NCBI GenBank assembly: GCA_023417315.1
Contig: JAEZFW010000072.1
Location: 124,001-188,000 of the forward strand
DNA length: 64,000 nt
Reading direction: 5' to 3'
DNA from: Pseudomonadota bacterium
GTDB lineage: Bacteria; Pseudomonadota; Gammaproteobacteria; Steroidobacterales; Steroidobacteraceae
The position numbers and the translations under genes were made by a program. Below, in pieces: positions 1 through 8,954 of this stretch. The notes beneath the pieces are model-generated. The model ran no database searches, was not told the DNA's origin, and saw only the letters and a program-made list of their open reading frames with translations. How positions within the stretch are numbered: the first letter of the stretch is position 1; every line of letters begins with the position of its first letter.

Positions 1-190
1 AAGCTCCGCTACCGCTTCGCTAGACAGCTGCCGCTAGAAAGCTCCGCTGCCGCTTCGCTAGAAAGCTGCCGCTAGAAAGATGGTGATCTTCTCTGTCCAG
101 CGGTAGCTTTCTCGGCGAGGAACGCAGCCTTTCTAGCGTGAGCCTTCCAGCGATAGCTTTTCCTCATCTAACGGTAGCTTCCTCTCGCTG
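1..190. repeat. Family A interspersed palindromic repeat, left-edge copy
   Basis: Direct and inverted copies of a short unit reading AGCTGCCGCTAGAAAG (complement CTTTCTAGCGGCAGCT), plus the longer unit AGCTTTCTCGGCGAGGAACG. The same units recur at about 5153-5335 and 25978-26245. The element begins at or before the window edge. Its right part overlaps the 3' end of the oxidoreductase gene, so about 20 C-terminal residues of that protein are encoded by repeat DNA. No transposase is associated; it resembles a REP/MITE-type extragenic palindrome. Confidence 0.75.
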
Positions 191-1293
191 ACGCTGATCA
201 CCACCTTTCCGCGCGCCCGCCACGTCTCAAGGTAGCGCATCGCATCGGGAACTTCAGTTAACGTATACGTGCGATCGATTACGGGTTTGACCTTGCCCGA
301 CGCCATGAGCTCAGCGAGAAGCGTCGTGTCCGCTTGCGTTGCGTTCGACACGAAGAACTTCAATTCTTGATCCACGAAAGGCTGAACGACTTTGGTCTTG
401 ATAGCACCCCACAAAGGTTTGATCCAGCGTCCACCCTTTGGCGCGCCGACGAGCACGAGCGTGCCGTTCGGCTTCAGCGCGCGCGTGATGTCCAAAATGT
501 CCCGATTGCCGACGTTGTCGATGATCAGATCGTATCGTGCATCGCCTCGAGTGAAATCTTCACGCGTGTAGTCGATGACGTGATCGGCGCCGAGCGAGCG
601 CACGAGCTCGAGATTGCGTGTGCTGCACACGCCAGTCACTTGTGCGCCCATGTCTTTTGCGATCTGCACGGCGAACGTGCCGACGCCACCCGATGCGCCG
701 TTGATCAACACAGATTGCCCAGCTTGCAATCGTCCCTGATCTCGGAGCGCCTGCAATGCGGTGATGCCAGCGATCGGTGCTGTTGCAGCCTCCTCGAATG
801 ACACATTCGCGGGCTTGATGACGACCGCATTTCGTTCGGGGAAGACGGCATACTCGGCAAATGCGCCCCACACGGTGCCGAACACTTCGTCGCCGGGTTT
901 CAATCGCGTGACGTTCTTGCCGACGGACTCGACGACGCCGGCGACATCGACACCGAGACGCGGATCCTTCGGTGCGCCGAAACCTGCGGAGCTGCGAAGT
1001 ATGTACGGTGTGCCGGTCATCACGTGCCATTCGAGCGGATTGACCGACGTTGCGTGTACTTTGACGAGTATCTGATCTTCAGAAGGCACCGGCTTTTCGA
1101 CGCGCTCGACCGTCAATACCTCCGGGCCGCCGTAACACCGGTGCATGACCGCAAGCATCGTCGACTTCCCTTGTTGTGCTGGCGCGGGCGTCGTGCAGTC
1201 GGTTTCGTGGCTCAGAGCGATCGCGAGCGACGCGATGCCGATTGCAATGAGTACTGATAGCGCTCCAAGAATTCGATAACGCAACTTCATCAT
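133..1293 (-). CDS. Membrane-anchored zinc-independent MDR oxidoreductase (alcohol dehydrogenase / quinone reductase type)
   Basis: A 386-aa medium-chain dehydrogenase/reductase. Residues about 8-28 form a hydrophobic signal-anchor not found in most cytosolic family members, so the enzyme is probably membrane-tethered or exported. The MDR fold begins near residue 46. The nucleotide-binding Rossmann motif GASGGVGTFAVQIAK lies at 199-213. The cysteines of the structural zinc site are absent, which fits the NAD(P)H:quinone reductase-like branch. Two adjacent ATG codons start the gene. The last ~20 residues (after VVISVSERK) are rich in Leu/Glu/Ser and are encoded within a family A repeat, so the original stop was probably replaced by repeat insertion. 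Substrate unknown. Confidence 0.85.
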   Translation of the reverse strand: MMKLRYRILGALSVLIAIGIASLAIALSHETDCTTPAPAQQGKSTMLAVMHRCYGGPEVLTVERVEKPVPSEDQILVKVHATSVNPLEWHVMTGTPYILRSSAGFGAPKDPRLGVDVAGVVESVGKNVTRLKPGDEVFGTVWGAFAEYAVFPERNAVVIKPANVSFEEAATAPIAGITALQALRDQGRLQAGQSVLINGASGGVGTFAVQIAKDMGAQVTGVCSTRNLELVRSLGADHVIDYTREDFTRGDARYDLIIDNVGNRDILDITRALKPNGTLVLVGAPKGGRWIKPLWGAIKTKVVQPFVDQELKFFVSNATQADTTLLAELMASGKVKPVIDRTYTLTEVPDAMRYLETWRARGKVVISVSERKLPLDEEKLSLEGSR

Positions 1294-1522
1294 GCCTCCC
1301 TTGGCGCATAGGTCTTCTATGCCTGCTCGTGCGCCCGGCGAGGACTATGCGAGCGCTCGTGCACGTGGCCAACGGCCTTGCGACAAACGGCGGCTTTCTG
1401 CCGGCGAATCGCGAACTGGGCAGATGAGTGACGCGCTCGATGCGCGGCGGCCGTCGCAACCGCGCATCGAGACTCATGCAATTCGTCTATAGTGGAAGCA
1501 TGAGGATGAGAGGAACATCAGC
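1294..1522. promoter_or_regulatory. Divergent intergenic region between oxidoreductase and LytTR regulator
   Basis: No coding potential. A TATAGT hexamer near 1488, about 30 bases before the regulator ATG, could be a -10 element; no convincing -35 was found. The sequence GAGAGGAAC just before the ATG at 1523 is a reasonable ribosome binding site. Confidence 0.3.
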
Positions 1523-2305
1523 ATGACTCGTCCAACGGCACTCATCGCCGACGACGAGCCATTGTTGCGAGAAGCTCTCGTGCGGATGTTGGCGAATGCC
1601 TGGCCTGAGCTCGAGATCGTTGCGCAAGCGCGCAACGGTCGCGAAGCGATCGAGCTCTTCGAGCAGCATTGTCCTGATGTCTGTTTCCTGGACGTGCAGA
1701 TGCCAGGCAAGACAGGCATAGAAGCGGCGCAGCACATCGGCCGCCGCGCCCACATCGTCTTCGTCACGGCCTACGATGAATACGCCGTGCAAGCGTTTGC
1801 ACAAGGTGTGCTCGACTACCTCGTCAAACCGGTCGAAGCCAAGCGCCTGAACGAAACGGTCGAACGTCTTCAAGAGCGCCTGGGTGCTGCTGCGCCACCT
1901 GTGCTCGACATCGAAACGTTATCGCAGCAGCTAGCAGAGCATCTCAATAGACCTGCGAGCACGAAGTATCTGAAATGGCTGCGCGCATCCGTCGGCCAAA
2001 CGGTGCGCCTGATCGCCGTGGAAGATGTCGACTACCTGCGCTCGGAAGAGAAGTACACCGTCGTCGCCTGGCACGATGAGACCGGCCAAACCCGTGAAGC
2101 GGTCATCCGCATGTCCCTCAAGGAAGTCGCAGCTCAGCTCGATCCCGAGCAGTTCGCGCAGGTCCACCGATCCGTGATCGTCAATCTACAAGCGATCGAT
2201 CACGTCACGCGTGGCGCGAATGAGACCGCCGATATTCATCTGAAGAAGCGCAGCGAAACGCTCCCCGTAAGCCGTAGCTATTTGCATCTGTTTCGGCAGA
2301 TGTGA
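1523..2305 (+). CDS. LytTR-family response regulator (AlgR/LytR type)
   Basis: 260 aa. Residues 5-120 form a CheY-like receiver with acidic pair D10-D11, phosphoacceptor D57 (FLDVQMPGKTG) and the conserved Lys in YLVKPVEA. Residues about 150-258 form a LytTR DNA-binding domain (VDYLRSEEKYT, VHRSVIVNLQAI). Such regulators bind imperfect direct repeats and are usually paired with a 5TM-Lyt or His_kinase-type sensor. No sensor kinase lies beside it, so it is an orphan here and its inputs are unknown. Start chosen at the ATG after GAGGAA. Confidence 0.92.
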   Translation: MTRPTALIADDEPLLREALVRMLANAWPELEIVAQARNGREAIELFEQHCPDVCFLDVQMPGKTGIEAAQHIGRRAHIVFVTAYDEYAVQAFAQGVLDYLVKPVEAKRLNETVERLQERLGAAAPPVLDIETLSQQLAEHLNRPASTKYLKWLRASVGQTVRLIAVEDVDYLRSEEKYTVVAWHDETGQTREAVIRMSLKEVAAQLDPEQFAQVHRSVIVNLQAIDHVTRGANETADIHLKKRSETLPVSRSYLHLFRQM

Positions 2306-2399
2306 CCGCTCGGAACGACGCTCGCGGTAAGTTGCTATGGCAGGCAGCATGGCTGCTGCGTAATCTTTGTCTCCGTGTTCAGCGCACGGGCGAACAATA

Positions 2400-3605
2400 A
2401 TGAAGTCACCTGGGTTCGCTATCCTTTCTTTGGCTTCCCTTCTCCTCGCCTGCTCGGATCCGCAAGAGAGCAACCTCCACAGCGGAGCTGCGGACGCGGA
2501 GGATGAGGAGCAACGAATCCGGACCGTCATGGCTGAAGAGTCCGAGCACAGCCGAGAATGGTATCGGGACCGCGTTTCTCGGGCCTATCTGGATATGGAA
2601 GAGGAGATCGGGATTGACAAAGAAACTCGTGAGCGCCTGATCGATATTCTGACGGACTCTCATATATATCAGCTGAGCCCTGCGACTCGCGGCAGCCTAC
2701 ACTCCGATAAGCTGCAGGAAGCACGGGCTGAGGCGAATGCGATCACGACGGAATTGACGGCGATACACGAGCTGCTGGCAGAGGAAGGGCTGGATCGCTT
2801 TCACATTTACATGACAAGCGGCAACGAGCGATACGCGGTCGATCTCCTGGATCGCAACTTACCTGCTGACGACAAACTGTCCTCGGATCAGGAAGAACAA
2901 TTGAAAGAGCTGTTCAGCCTGCACAGGCGGAAGCTGAATGCGACCACGAGTGCAGGGACCTGGGTCGGCTTCTCTAGTTCTGATTTTAGCGACGAGGAAA
3001 GAGCTCTGATCGACTCTCTAAGCTCGCTCGAGTACCGAGAGGCCTGGCTGCGAAACGAGCAAGTGCAGGATACGAATCTCGAAACTCTTGCAGCGGCGTT
3101 CCTGTCATCGAAGCAGCTCGCAGTCCTGCGGCAGGTTAACGAGAAGAGAAGGAGCTCGAACAGAGAAGCGCTCGAGCGTGACCGTCCGGCATTGGATGCA
3201 GCGAAAGTCAACGTACTACGTGAACGCGTGGCGCAAGCGCCGCGCGAAAGACCTCGGCAGCCGATGCCAGGCAACATCGAAGTCGAGCTTCGCGTCACAA
3301 TCGATGATCAGGAGCCCATCGTAGCGACTCGCCTGCTCAAGAACAGCACCGCCATATCGATCGATGCGGGCGAGATCTCTCTCGAGGTGACAGCCACGCT
3401 CTATGAGCCTGGCTACGCAGATATGGAGGTGGCTTACTTCAGCCAGATCGCCCAGAAACGACGGGAGCTCGAGCGCTTCGGTTCCTTTGGCCAATCCTTG
3501 GGCTACACGCCGCTGCGCCCTTCTACGGTTGAAACGACAGAGGTGGTTCGCGGTCGAAAGAAGGGCTACGTAATCAAGACTGAGGCGCGAGTATCGAAAG
3601 TCTAG
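2400..3605 (+). CDS. Putative lipoprotein of unknown function
   Basis: 401 aa. N-terminal signal MKSPGFAILSLASLLLAC ends in a lipobox (LLAC), predicting an acylated Cys at about residue 18. The mature part is very acidic and alpha-helical with long Glu/Arg/Lys-rich stretches that look coiled-coil (residues ~25-290), followed by a beta-rich C-terminal ~100 residues starting near the segment EVELRVTIDDQEP. I do not recognise a family. The ATG at 2400 is preferred over an upstream one at 2367 because it gives a clean lipoprotein signal; it directly follows GAACAATA rather than a strong SD. Monocistronic. Confidence 0.75.
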   Translation: MKSPGFAILSLASLLLACSDPQESNLHSGAADAEDEEQRIRTVMAEESEHSREWYRDRVSRAYLDMEEEIGIDKETRERLIDILTDSHIYQLSPATRGSLHSDKLQEARAEANAITTELTAIHELLAEEGLDRFHIYMTSGNERYAVDLLDRNLPADDKLSSDQEEQLKELFSLHRRKLNATTSAGTWVGFSSSDFSDEERALIDSLSSLEYREAWLRNEQVQDTNLETLAAAFLSSKQLAVLRQVNEKRRSSNREALERDRPALDAAKVNVLRERVAQAPRERPRQPMPGNIEVELRVTIDDQEPIVATRLLKNSTAISIDAGEISLEVTATLYEPGYADMEVAYFSQIAQKRRELERFGSFGQSLGYTPLRPSTVETTEVVRGRKKGYVIKTEARVSKV

Positions 3606-3627
3606 TCCGAATCGACTGATCGACGGT

Positions 3628-3849
3628 TCAACTCGCCCGGCCAATCGGTCTCAAACACCGCGGACACACTGCGCGGCCAACCGCCGGTCGCTGTGTCGTG
3701 AGCTTCGCGCCGCGGTGACCGCAATCGGTGCATTTCAAACGTTTACCGACTTCAGCGGCCATCGCACGCCAGCCCGTGTGCTTCGCGATCTCTTCCAGCT
3801 TCGCGATCGTGAAACGCCCGCACTTGCCGCAGACGACGTAGATCGTCAT
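3628..3849 (-). CDS. Small zinc-ribbon-like protein
   Basis: 73 aa from the ATG at 3849 (MTIYVVCGKCGR), which has AGGGGAA about eight bases upstream; an upstream in-frame ATG at 3906 lacks such a site. Three Cys pairs are visible: CGKC near the N-terminus, CTDC(GH) mid-protein and CPRC near the C-terminus, a layout expected of a small zinc-binding protein. Similar short proteins are scattered in proteobacteria without known function. It lies in the same orientation as the next small gene upstream (start 4203), possibly co-transcribed. Confidence 0.6.
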   Translation of the reverse strand: MTIYVVCGKCGRFTIAKLEEIAKHTGWRAMAAEVGKRLKCTDCGHRGAKLTTQRPAVGRAVCPRCLRPIGRAS

Positions 3850-3963
3850 GCCGCATTCCCCTAGATAGCCGAGCGTCCCTGGATGAGCAGGCCGTTTCGA
3901 CGGCATTGTTCAACTGAGTGTGATCGTTAGGAGTTAGCAAGCGAAAGTAACCGAATGCGCGGT

Positions 3964-4203
3964 TCAGTCTTCGCAGCTTGGGCACGCGCTGCGATATTCC
4001 GTTGTCATGGCAACAGGAGTGCATCGTACCGCTTTGAGCTTCGGCAGCAGCACGCTGATCGTGAGCAGCGCTTCCTTGCAGAGCTTGCCTTCGGGCCTGA
4101 GCTCGCCGAGCAAACGTTCATCCAGTTCATCCGCGAGCACTTCGGTAAGCGTTTCCAAGTGTTCGATCGTGCGATCGATGAGAGTCAATGGTGTGACGAA
4201 CAT
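3964..4203 (-). CDS. Small hypothetical protein
   Basis: 79 aa. Mostly helical (residues 5-60), with an acidic-leucine pattern LTEVLADELDERLLGELRPE and a C-terminal CPSC pair. AAAGAGG stands six bases before the ATG, supporting translation. No family recognised. It may be transcribed with the zinc-ribbon gene at 3628-3849, 114 bases downstream. Confidence 0.5.
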   Translation of the reverse strand: MFVTPLTLIDRTIEHLETLTEVLADELDERLLGELRPEGKLCKEALLTISVLLPKLKAVRCTPVAMTTEYRSACPSCED

Positions 4204-4366
4204 GGTCAGCCTCTTTGTAGGTCGGAATTTATTCCGACCCGAAAATGTGTCGGACCGTAGTCCGACCTACGCGATGTACGGAGTAGGGGCGCGACCGGCG
4301 CCACTATCGCCAAACGAGAGGCTGATGTTTTATACAGGTCGTCGACCTGTGCGCAAGAGGCAGCTT
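4204..4366. repeat. Family B palindromic repeats (GTAGGTCGGAATTTATTCCGAC type)
   Basis: Two adjoining hairpins: GTCGGAATTTATTCCGAC (about 4221-4238) and GTCGGACCGTAGTCCGAC (about 4249-4266), flanked by GTAGGT and ACCTAC. The same unit recurs at 20399, 26113, 44245, 46498, 47815-47872 and 48838-48893. No gene. Confidence 0.75.
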
Positions 4367-5131
4367 CTAAGTGATTGATTGCTGCGGAACGGGCTCGACG
4401 GGCTGAACGAGATCTGGGGCGTTGTTGCGCGGAGTGTTGACGCGGTCCGAAACGGGCCAGGCGACCATCATTCCGCTCGGGTATTCCTTGAGCACCGACT
4501 TAGCTTCCTCAACCGTTCCGCTGAGCCACACGTCGATGTGTTCCTTGGACAGAATCACCGGCATTCGTCGCTGCTCGCGAGCCAGAGGCTTGCCGCCGGT
4601 ATGGTTGTGGATCTCCGCCATGAGATCGTTGGCCCGCATCGTGATTACGGCGCACGACACGATTCTTTCACCGGCTGGCGTATACGAATAATCCCAGATG
4701 CCCGCGAGCGCGAAGGTTTCCTCGTCCACCGGTTTGATGAAGTGCGGCTGCTTGCGCTTGCCGTCCGGGCTGAGTTGCCACTCATAGAATCCGGCGCACG
4801 GCATGATGCAACGCTGCCCGCGCTCCCAAGGACCTTTCCATGCCGCCGCGGACTCGAGCTTTTCGATCGTCGCGTTGATCGTCGAGAACTTAGGTGGCTG
4901 TCCTTTCGCCCAGAACGGTACGAGTCCCCACCGCATCATCACCGCCTCGCGCTCGCCGTTGCGATTGCGAATGGCACGCACCACGGGCACGGTGTCCGTC
5001 GGTGCAACGTTGTAGCTCGCTTCGTACGCGCGCTCGAGCGCGTCGGACAACCCAATGTGAGAATTCGTCCGATCGATCGAGTACTCACGCTCGAGCGCTG
5101 CTTCGTCGGGGGACACGTAACGGCCGCACAT
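4367..5131 (-). CDS. yedK: SOS response-associated (SRAP/HMCES-type) abasic-site peptidase
   Basis: 254 aa, normal for SRAP proteins. The N-terminus MCGRY exposes Cys2, the catalytic residue that forms a thiazolidine crosslink to abasic sites in single-stranded DNA and also acts in autoproteolysis. Other conserved positions are visible: NVAPTD, INATIEK (Asn), GFYEW (Glu) and AEIHNH (His). It shields abasic sites during replication. Encoded alone, without a polymerase or LexA gene beside it. Confidence 0.93.
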   Translation of the reverse strand: MCGRYVSPDEAALEREYSIDRTNSHIGLSDALERAYEASYNVAPTDTVPVVRAIRNRNGEREAVMMRWGLVPFWAKGQPPKFSTINATIEKLESAAAWKGPWERGQRCIMPCAGFYEWQLSPDGKRKQPHFIKPVDEETFALAGIWDYSYTPAGERIVSCAVITMRANDLMAEIHNHTGGKPLAREQRRMPVILSKEHIDVWLSGTVEEAKSVLKEYPSGMMVAWPVSDRVNTPRNNAPDLVQPVEPVPQQSIT

Positions 5132-5152
5132 GAGGTAATCCTATCACCGCGT

Positions 5153-5335
5153 CTGCGCGGTGACGGAGCGAAGCTGCCGTTGTCGCCGAGTAAGCTGCCG
5201 CTAGTGAGGCGCTATTGCGCCGAGAAAGCTGTCGCTAGACAGAGTGGAATCGCACTTTATTCTGTTTAGCGTCAGCTCTCTCGGCGAGGAACGCAGCCTT
5301 TCTAGCGGTAGTCTACCCGGCGACAACGGCAGCCT
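5153..5335. repeat. Family A interspersed palindromic repeat, second copy
   Basis: Contains GCCGTTGTCGCCGAG, AGCTGCCGCTAG, AGCTGTCGCTAGACAGAG and, inverted, CTCTCTCGGCGAGGAACG and CTTTCTAGCGGTAG. Fills the gap between the SRAP gene and the DUF418 gene and overlaps the last codons of the latter (5313-5335), so again the repeat has reached a gene 3' end. Confidence 0.75.
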
Positions 5336-6515
5336 TACTGGCACGAGCGTCCCGCCGCTTGAAGGGTACATCCATTGTCAGCCACGTCGCGGCGCGCCAC
5401 ACCCACTCGAATGGGCCGTAGTAGAAGTTCTTCACCCAGTAGTGTGCAAACGCGACTTGCAAGCACCACAGCACGATGCCCAATAGCAGGCTCATCGGCT
5501 GGCCGATCCATGAATAGGCTGCGGCGCCGTAGCCATAGAAGAATGGCACGAGCAGGAAAGCTTGAGATACATAGATCGTGAGACTGATGCGACCGCAGGG
5601 CGCGAGTACGCGCAGCACTCTCGAGGCTGCAGTGAAGTGATAGAGCAACATCAGAATCAACAGGCTCGCTACGATCCACGTGTGGTTCGTATAAGCGTTC
5701 ATCACGTTGCCGAGGATCCAGCGGCTTTCGGTTCCGCCAACAACTCCGACTAGGTCCGCGCCCCACAGCGTGCACACGCCTGCAAGCACGAGCGCCGCGA
5801 AGAGCGCCTTCATGTACGTCGACTTATAGCGAGGGACATCCGTGAAGAAATCATTTCGAGCGAGGAAGAAGCCGAACAGCGACAAGCCGATGATGTTCCA
5901 GATTCGGCCGCTTTCGATCATGAACGACCACTTTGCGAGCTGCCCATCCCACAAGTTCGTGCGCAAGACATCGAGGAACGACCCCGTTGCATAAACTTCG
6001 AACACTGCCGGATGCAGCGTCGAATGCAGCGGTCGGTCGTAGCCAAGATTGCCCGCCGCGTTTGCATAGCCAAACATCAGTAGGGCAGGCCCTTGGAAGA
6101 CGAAGAAGAGCGAGACGATCAAGAGGGTTGTGTTGCTCGCACGATAGAGCGGCACGAGGATGAGTCCTGTCACCGCGAGGATCTGCAAGATATCGCCGCC
6201 GTACACGATTCCGTGGATGAACCCGAGCCCAAAGAGGACGACGAGCCGCCATAAGAAGCGTGCGCCGAAGTCGATGCCTTTGCGGGCCTGGCTCTGCATG
6301 ATGATGTAGAAGCTGACACCGAACAGCAGCGCGAACATCGCGTAAGCCTTGCCGCCGAAAAAGAAGAACGTCCAAGTATTGACTGGACCGGGCTCAGGCT
6401 GATGCCAGTAGAGCTCGAAGTACTCGACCATGTGGATCAGGAACAGACCCATCAGGGCATAACCACGAAGGACGTCGACGACTTCGATTCGTTGCTGAGG
6501 CTGGAAGGCGCGCAT
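5313..6515 (-). CDS. DUF418 / YeiB-family membrane protein
   Basis: 400 aa polytopic inner-membrane protein with about nine to ten hydrophobic segments. The N-terminus (RIEVVDVLRGYALMGLFLIH) is the typical DUF418 opening, and the C-terminal half carries GRISLTIYVSQAF and GPFEWVWRAATW, hallmarks of the family (E. coli YeiB relatives, related to the acyltransferase-3 superfamily). Biochemical role unproven; a transport or acyl-transfer role has been suggested. The final residues (KRRDARASKAAVVAG) lie in a repeat. Confidence 0.9.
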   Translation of the reverse strand: MRAFQPQQRIEVVDVLRGYALMGLFLIHMVEYFELYWHQPEPGPVNTWTFFFFGGKAYAMFALLFGVSFYIIMQSQARKGIDFGARFLWRLVVLFGLGFIHGIVYGGDILQILAVTGLILVPLYRASNTTLLIVSLFFVFQGPALLMFGYANAAGNLGYDRPLHSTLHPAVFEVYATGSFLDVLRTNLWDGQLAKWSFMIESGRIWNIIGLSLFGFFLARNDFFTDVPRYKSTYMKALFAALVLAGVCTLWGADLVGVVGGTESRWILGNVMNAYTNHTWIVASLLILMLLYHFTAASRVLRVLAPCGRISLTIYVSQAFLLVPFFYGYGAAAYSWIGQPMSLLLGIVLWCLQVAFAHYWVKNFYYGPFEWVWRAATWLTMDVPFKRRDARASKAAVVAG

Positions 6516-6977
6516 AGGTTCTTATTGTGTTGGCTAGCGACGCCGGAGCATACAACTTCTTTATCGGGGTCGCGAAGCGGAGGGTCGTAAGGCGAAGACT
6601 CAAGATGGATCCCCGCCTACGCGGGGATGACGGCAAACGAGGGAGCATTCTTCACATGTCCGTCACCACATGTCTGTCACGCTCGCGAAGGCGAGGGTCT
6701 ATTTGAAGAGAATCGAACCAAGGAGGTCAGCTGGATCCCCGCCTACGCGGGAATGACGGCAAACGAGGGAGCATTCTTCACATGTCCGTCACCACGTATC
6801 CGTCACCCTCGCGAAGGCGAGGGTCTATCCGGAAGAGATCGAAGCAAGGGGCTCAGGATGGGTCCCCGCCTCCGCGGGGATGACGGCAAACAAGGGAAGC
6901 AAGAAGGTCAGATGGATCCCCCGCCTCCGCGGGGATGACGACATCCGTCGCCCTCACCGAATCGAGCTCTATCGCAT
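6516..6977. repeat. Tandem ~125-bp repeats built on GGATCCCCGCCTACGCGGGG palindromes (family D)
   Basis: 462-bp gene-free region. The unit TGGATCCCCGCC..GCGGGGATGACG starts at about 6607, 6732, 6859 and 6913. The first two copies are followed by nearly identical ~100-bp tails containing GCAAACGAGGGAGCATTCTT and CTCGCGAAGGCGAGGGTCTA, so the first two periods are about 125 bp. The core hairpin also occurs at 17030-17062, 20283-20395 and 30938-31027. It resembles the widespread bacterial extragenic palindromes; convergent or downstream ends of genes flank it. Confidence 0.85.
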
Positions 6978-7754
6978 CTATTTGTCCTTCAGCAGCACCC
7001 ACGTCGGTGCGTGATCGCTCGGTTTCACTTGATCGCGTACCCAGCGATCCACGTTCGCATCGACGAGGCGTCCTGCGAGCTCGCGATTGAGGAGCAAGTG
7101 GTCGATTCGCAATCCCGCGTTGCGCTTCCAGTGATCGCGGAAATAATCCCAGAACGTATAGATCGGCTCATCCGCATGCATCGCGCGGAGTGCATCCACC
7201 CAGCCCTGAGAGAGTAAGCGCTGATAAGCATCGCGCGTCTCGGGTTGTAGGAGCGCGTCCTTGCGCCAATTCTTCGCATTGTAGATATCGAAGTCGGTCG
7301 GTACGACGTTGTAATCGCCCGCGAGTATGACGGGCTTGCCGCAGTCATACAGCGTTGCCGCGTGAGCGATGAGCCGTTCGAACCACGCGAGCTTGTAGAT
7401 GAACTTCTCGCCAGGCTGCGGATTCCCGTTCGGTAGATACAAGCAGCCGACGTGAATGCCTTTCACCTCAGCTTCGATGTATCTGCTGTGCGTGTCATCG
7501 GGATCTCCCGGAAGGCCGCGGCGAATCTCAACTGGCTCTTCTCCTTTCGCAAGAATCGCTACGCCATTCCACGAACGCTGTCCGTGCCACACGGCCCCGT
7601 AGCCTGCAGCACGGATGGGCACGATGGGAAAGCCCGTATCGGGCGCCTTGAGCTCTTGCAGACACGCGATATCTGGCTGTTCCTTCTCCAGCCAGGTGAT
7701 CAGATGCTGAAGGCGGCTTGTGATGCCGTTGACGTTGAATGTGGCGATCTTCAT
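6978..7754 (-). CDS. xthA: Exodeoxyribonuclease III
   Basis: 258 aa, full length for the ExoIII/APE branch of the endonuclease-exonuclease-phosphatase fold. Active-site motifs are visible: FNVNGI (Asn), LQELK (metal-binding Glu), LYLPNG (Tyr), AGDYNV (Asp/Asn) and the C-terminal PSDHAP (Asp-His). It incises DNA 5' to abasic sites and degrades 3' ends in base excision repair. Cytoplasmic; apparently monocistronic. Confidence 0.95.
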   Translation of the reverse strand: MKIATFNVNGITSRLQHLITWLEKEQPDIACLQELKAPDTGFPIVPIRAAGYGAVWHGQRSWNGVAILAKGEEPVEIRRGLPGDPDDTHSRYIEAEVKGIHVGCLYLPNGNPQPGEKFIYKLAWFERLIAHAATLYDCGKPVILAGDYNVVPTDFDIYNAKNWRKDALLQPETRDAYQRLLSQGWVDALRAMHADEPIYTFWDYFRDHWKRNAGLRIDHLLLNRELAGRLVDANVDRWVRDQVKPSDHAPTWVLLKDK

Positions 7755-7850
7755 GCGTGCTGACGAATACGGCGGGATGTTCGGTTCCGGGGAGTCGAAG
7801 CATGCGACAAAATGCGTGCGTTGTCTGCCCGAGCATCGAGGCAGCGCTGT

Positions 7851-8951
7851 TCAGCCTGACACGCGCACCTCGATATCCAATCCTCGCCCGACTGCAAGAA
7901 TCTCGTCCACGTTCAACAATCCCACACACGGCACCGCGCCGCGTATCGTGATCTCATCGTGCAGGATCTTCCGCGCGAGCGCGACCGCTGCGAAGCTGGG
8001 AATGAACGGGCCGTGATCGCTGCCGGCTACCAAGGTCCACGTACGTGAGTGCGACCTCGAGCGCAGATCGAGTCCGCGCACGGTCACATGCATCGCACTG
8101 TGCTTCGATCCACGCTGCTCGCGTGAGAGCGCGAGTCGATGAAGTCGAGGCACGAAAGGCACGAGCGTCTCGATCAATCCTATTCGCACGCCCCAGGCCG
8201 CTAAACCGATCGCCAGCATGTGAGAAAGCGGTGCTACACCCGCCTTGAACGTCACGGTGCGAATGGACGGATAGCGATCGGGAAACAGCTCCAGATCGGG
8301 TACATCGCAGCTCGCGAGCAAGCGCACACCGAGCGGTCTCGGATAGCGTCTCATCGTCAGCTCTTGCCAGCCATAGGCCTCGCTCCAGCGACCGTCTCGC
8401 CATTGCTTGAAGCACCTTCCGGCATACGCGAGCACGCCGTTCATGGTGGCAACTCCAGGCGGTTTCGCGCCTGAGGTAATTGCATGCTCGATCGAGTCGA
8501 TCGCAGAGAACTCGCTCGCGAGCTGATCCACGGCGGCGGAGGAGAGTGCTGGCAACGAGCTCGCGCCGCTCACGACGAGCACGCGATTGCGTTCGGCCTC
8601 TTGATGCAGCTCTCTAATGCCACACACGAATGCTCGCGCGTCGGCGAGATCTACGTAATGGCACTGCGCGTCGATACACGCGCGTGGCACGACGTAGCTC
8701 TGGCTTTGAAACGGCCCCGCCGTGTGAATGACGAGGTAGGCCTCTACTCTGCGAAGCGCTTCCGAGAAGGCGTTCGCGTAGCAGTCCGTCACCCATGGTT
8801 GTGTATTCCCGCCGATCTTCAGAGCAAGGTGTTCGGCCTTCTGCGCGTCGCGACCCGCAATCAGAACGCGGCAATCCCGTTCGTTTGCGAGCGCCTCTAC
8901 GATGGGGCGACCGAAATTGCCGTAGCCGCCAAGCACGACCACCGATTTCAT
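7851..8951 (-). CDS. Saccharopine dehydrogenase-like NAD(P)-binding protein
   Basis: 366 aa. N-terminal Rossmann fold with VVLGGYGNFGRPIVEAL (GxGxxG) and a basic patch at the end of strand 2 (LIAGRDAQKAE), favouring NADP. The central part (HTAGPFQSQSYVVPRACID, CHYVDLADARAF) matches the saccharopine dehydrogenase NADP domain. True saccharopine function is unlikely; relatives include trans-acting enoyl reductases. It is the third gene of an operon with the DCC protein (3-base gap) and the DUF4166 protein, suggesting one redox or lipid-modification pathway. Confidence 0.88.
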   Translation of the reverse strand: MKSVVVLGGYGNFGRPIVEALANERDCRVLIAGRDAQKAEHLALKIGGNTQPWVTDCYANAFSEALRRVEAYLVIHTAGPFQSQSYVVPRACIDAQCHYVDLADARAFVCGIRELHQEAERNRVLVVSGASSLPALSSAAVDQLASEFSAIDSIEHAITSGAKPPGVATMNGVLAYAGRCFKQWRDGRWSEAYGWQELTMRRYPRPLGVRLLASCDVPDLELFPDRYPSIRTVTFKAGVAPLSHMLAIGLAAWGVRIGLIETLVPFVPRLHRLALSREQRGSKHSAMHVTVRGLDLRSRSHSRTWTLVAGSDHGPFIPSFAAVALARKILHDEITIRGAVPCVGLLNVDEILAVGRGLDIEVRVSG

Positions 8952-8954
8952 GTG

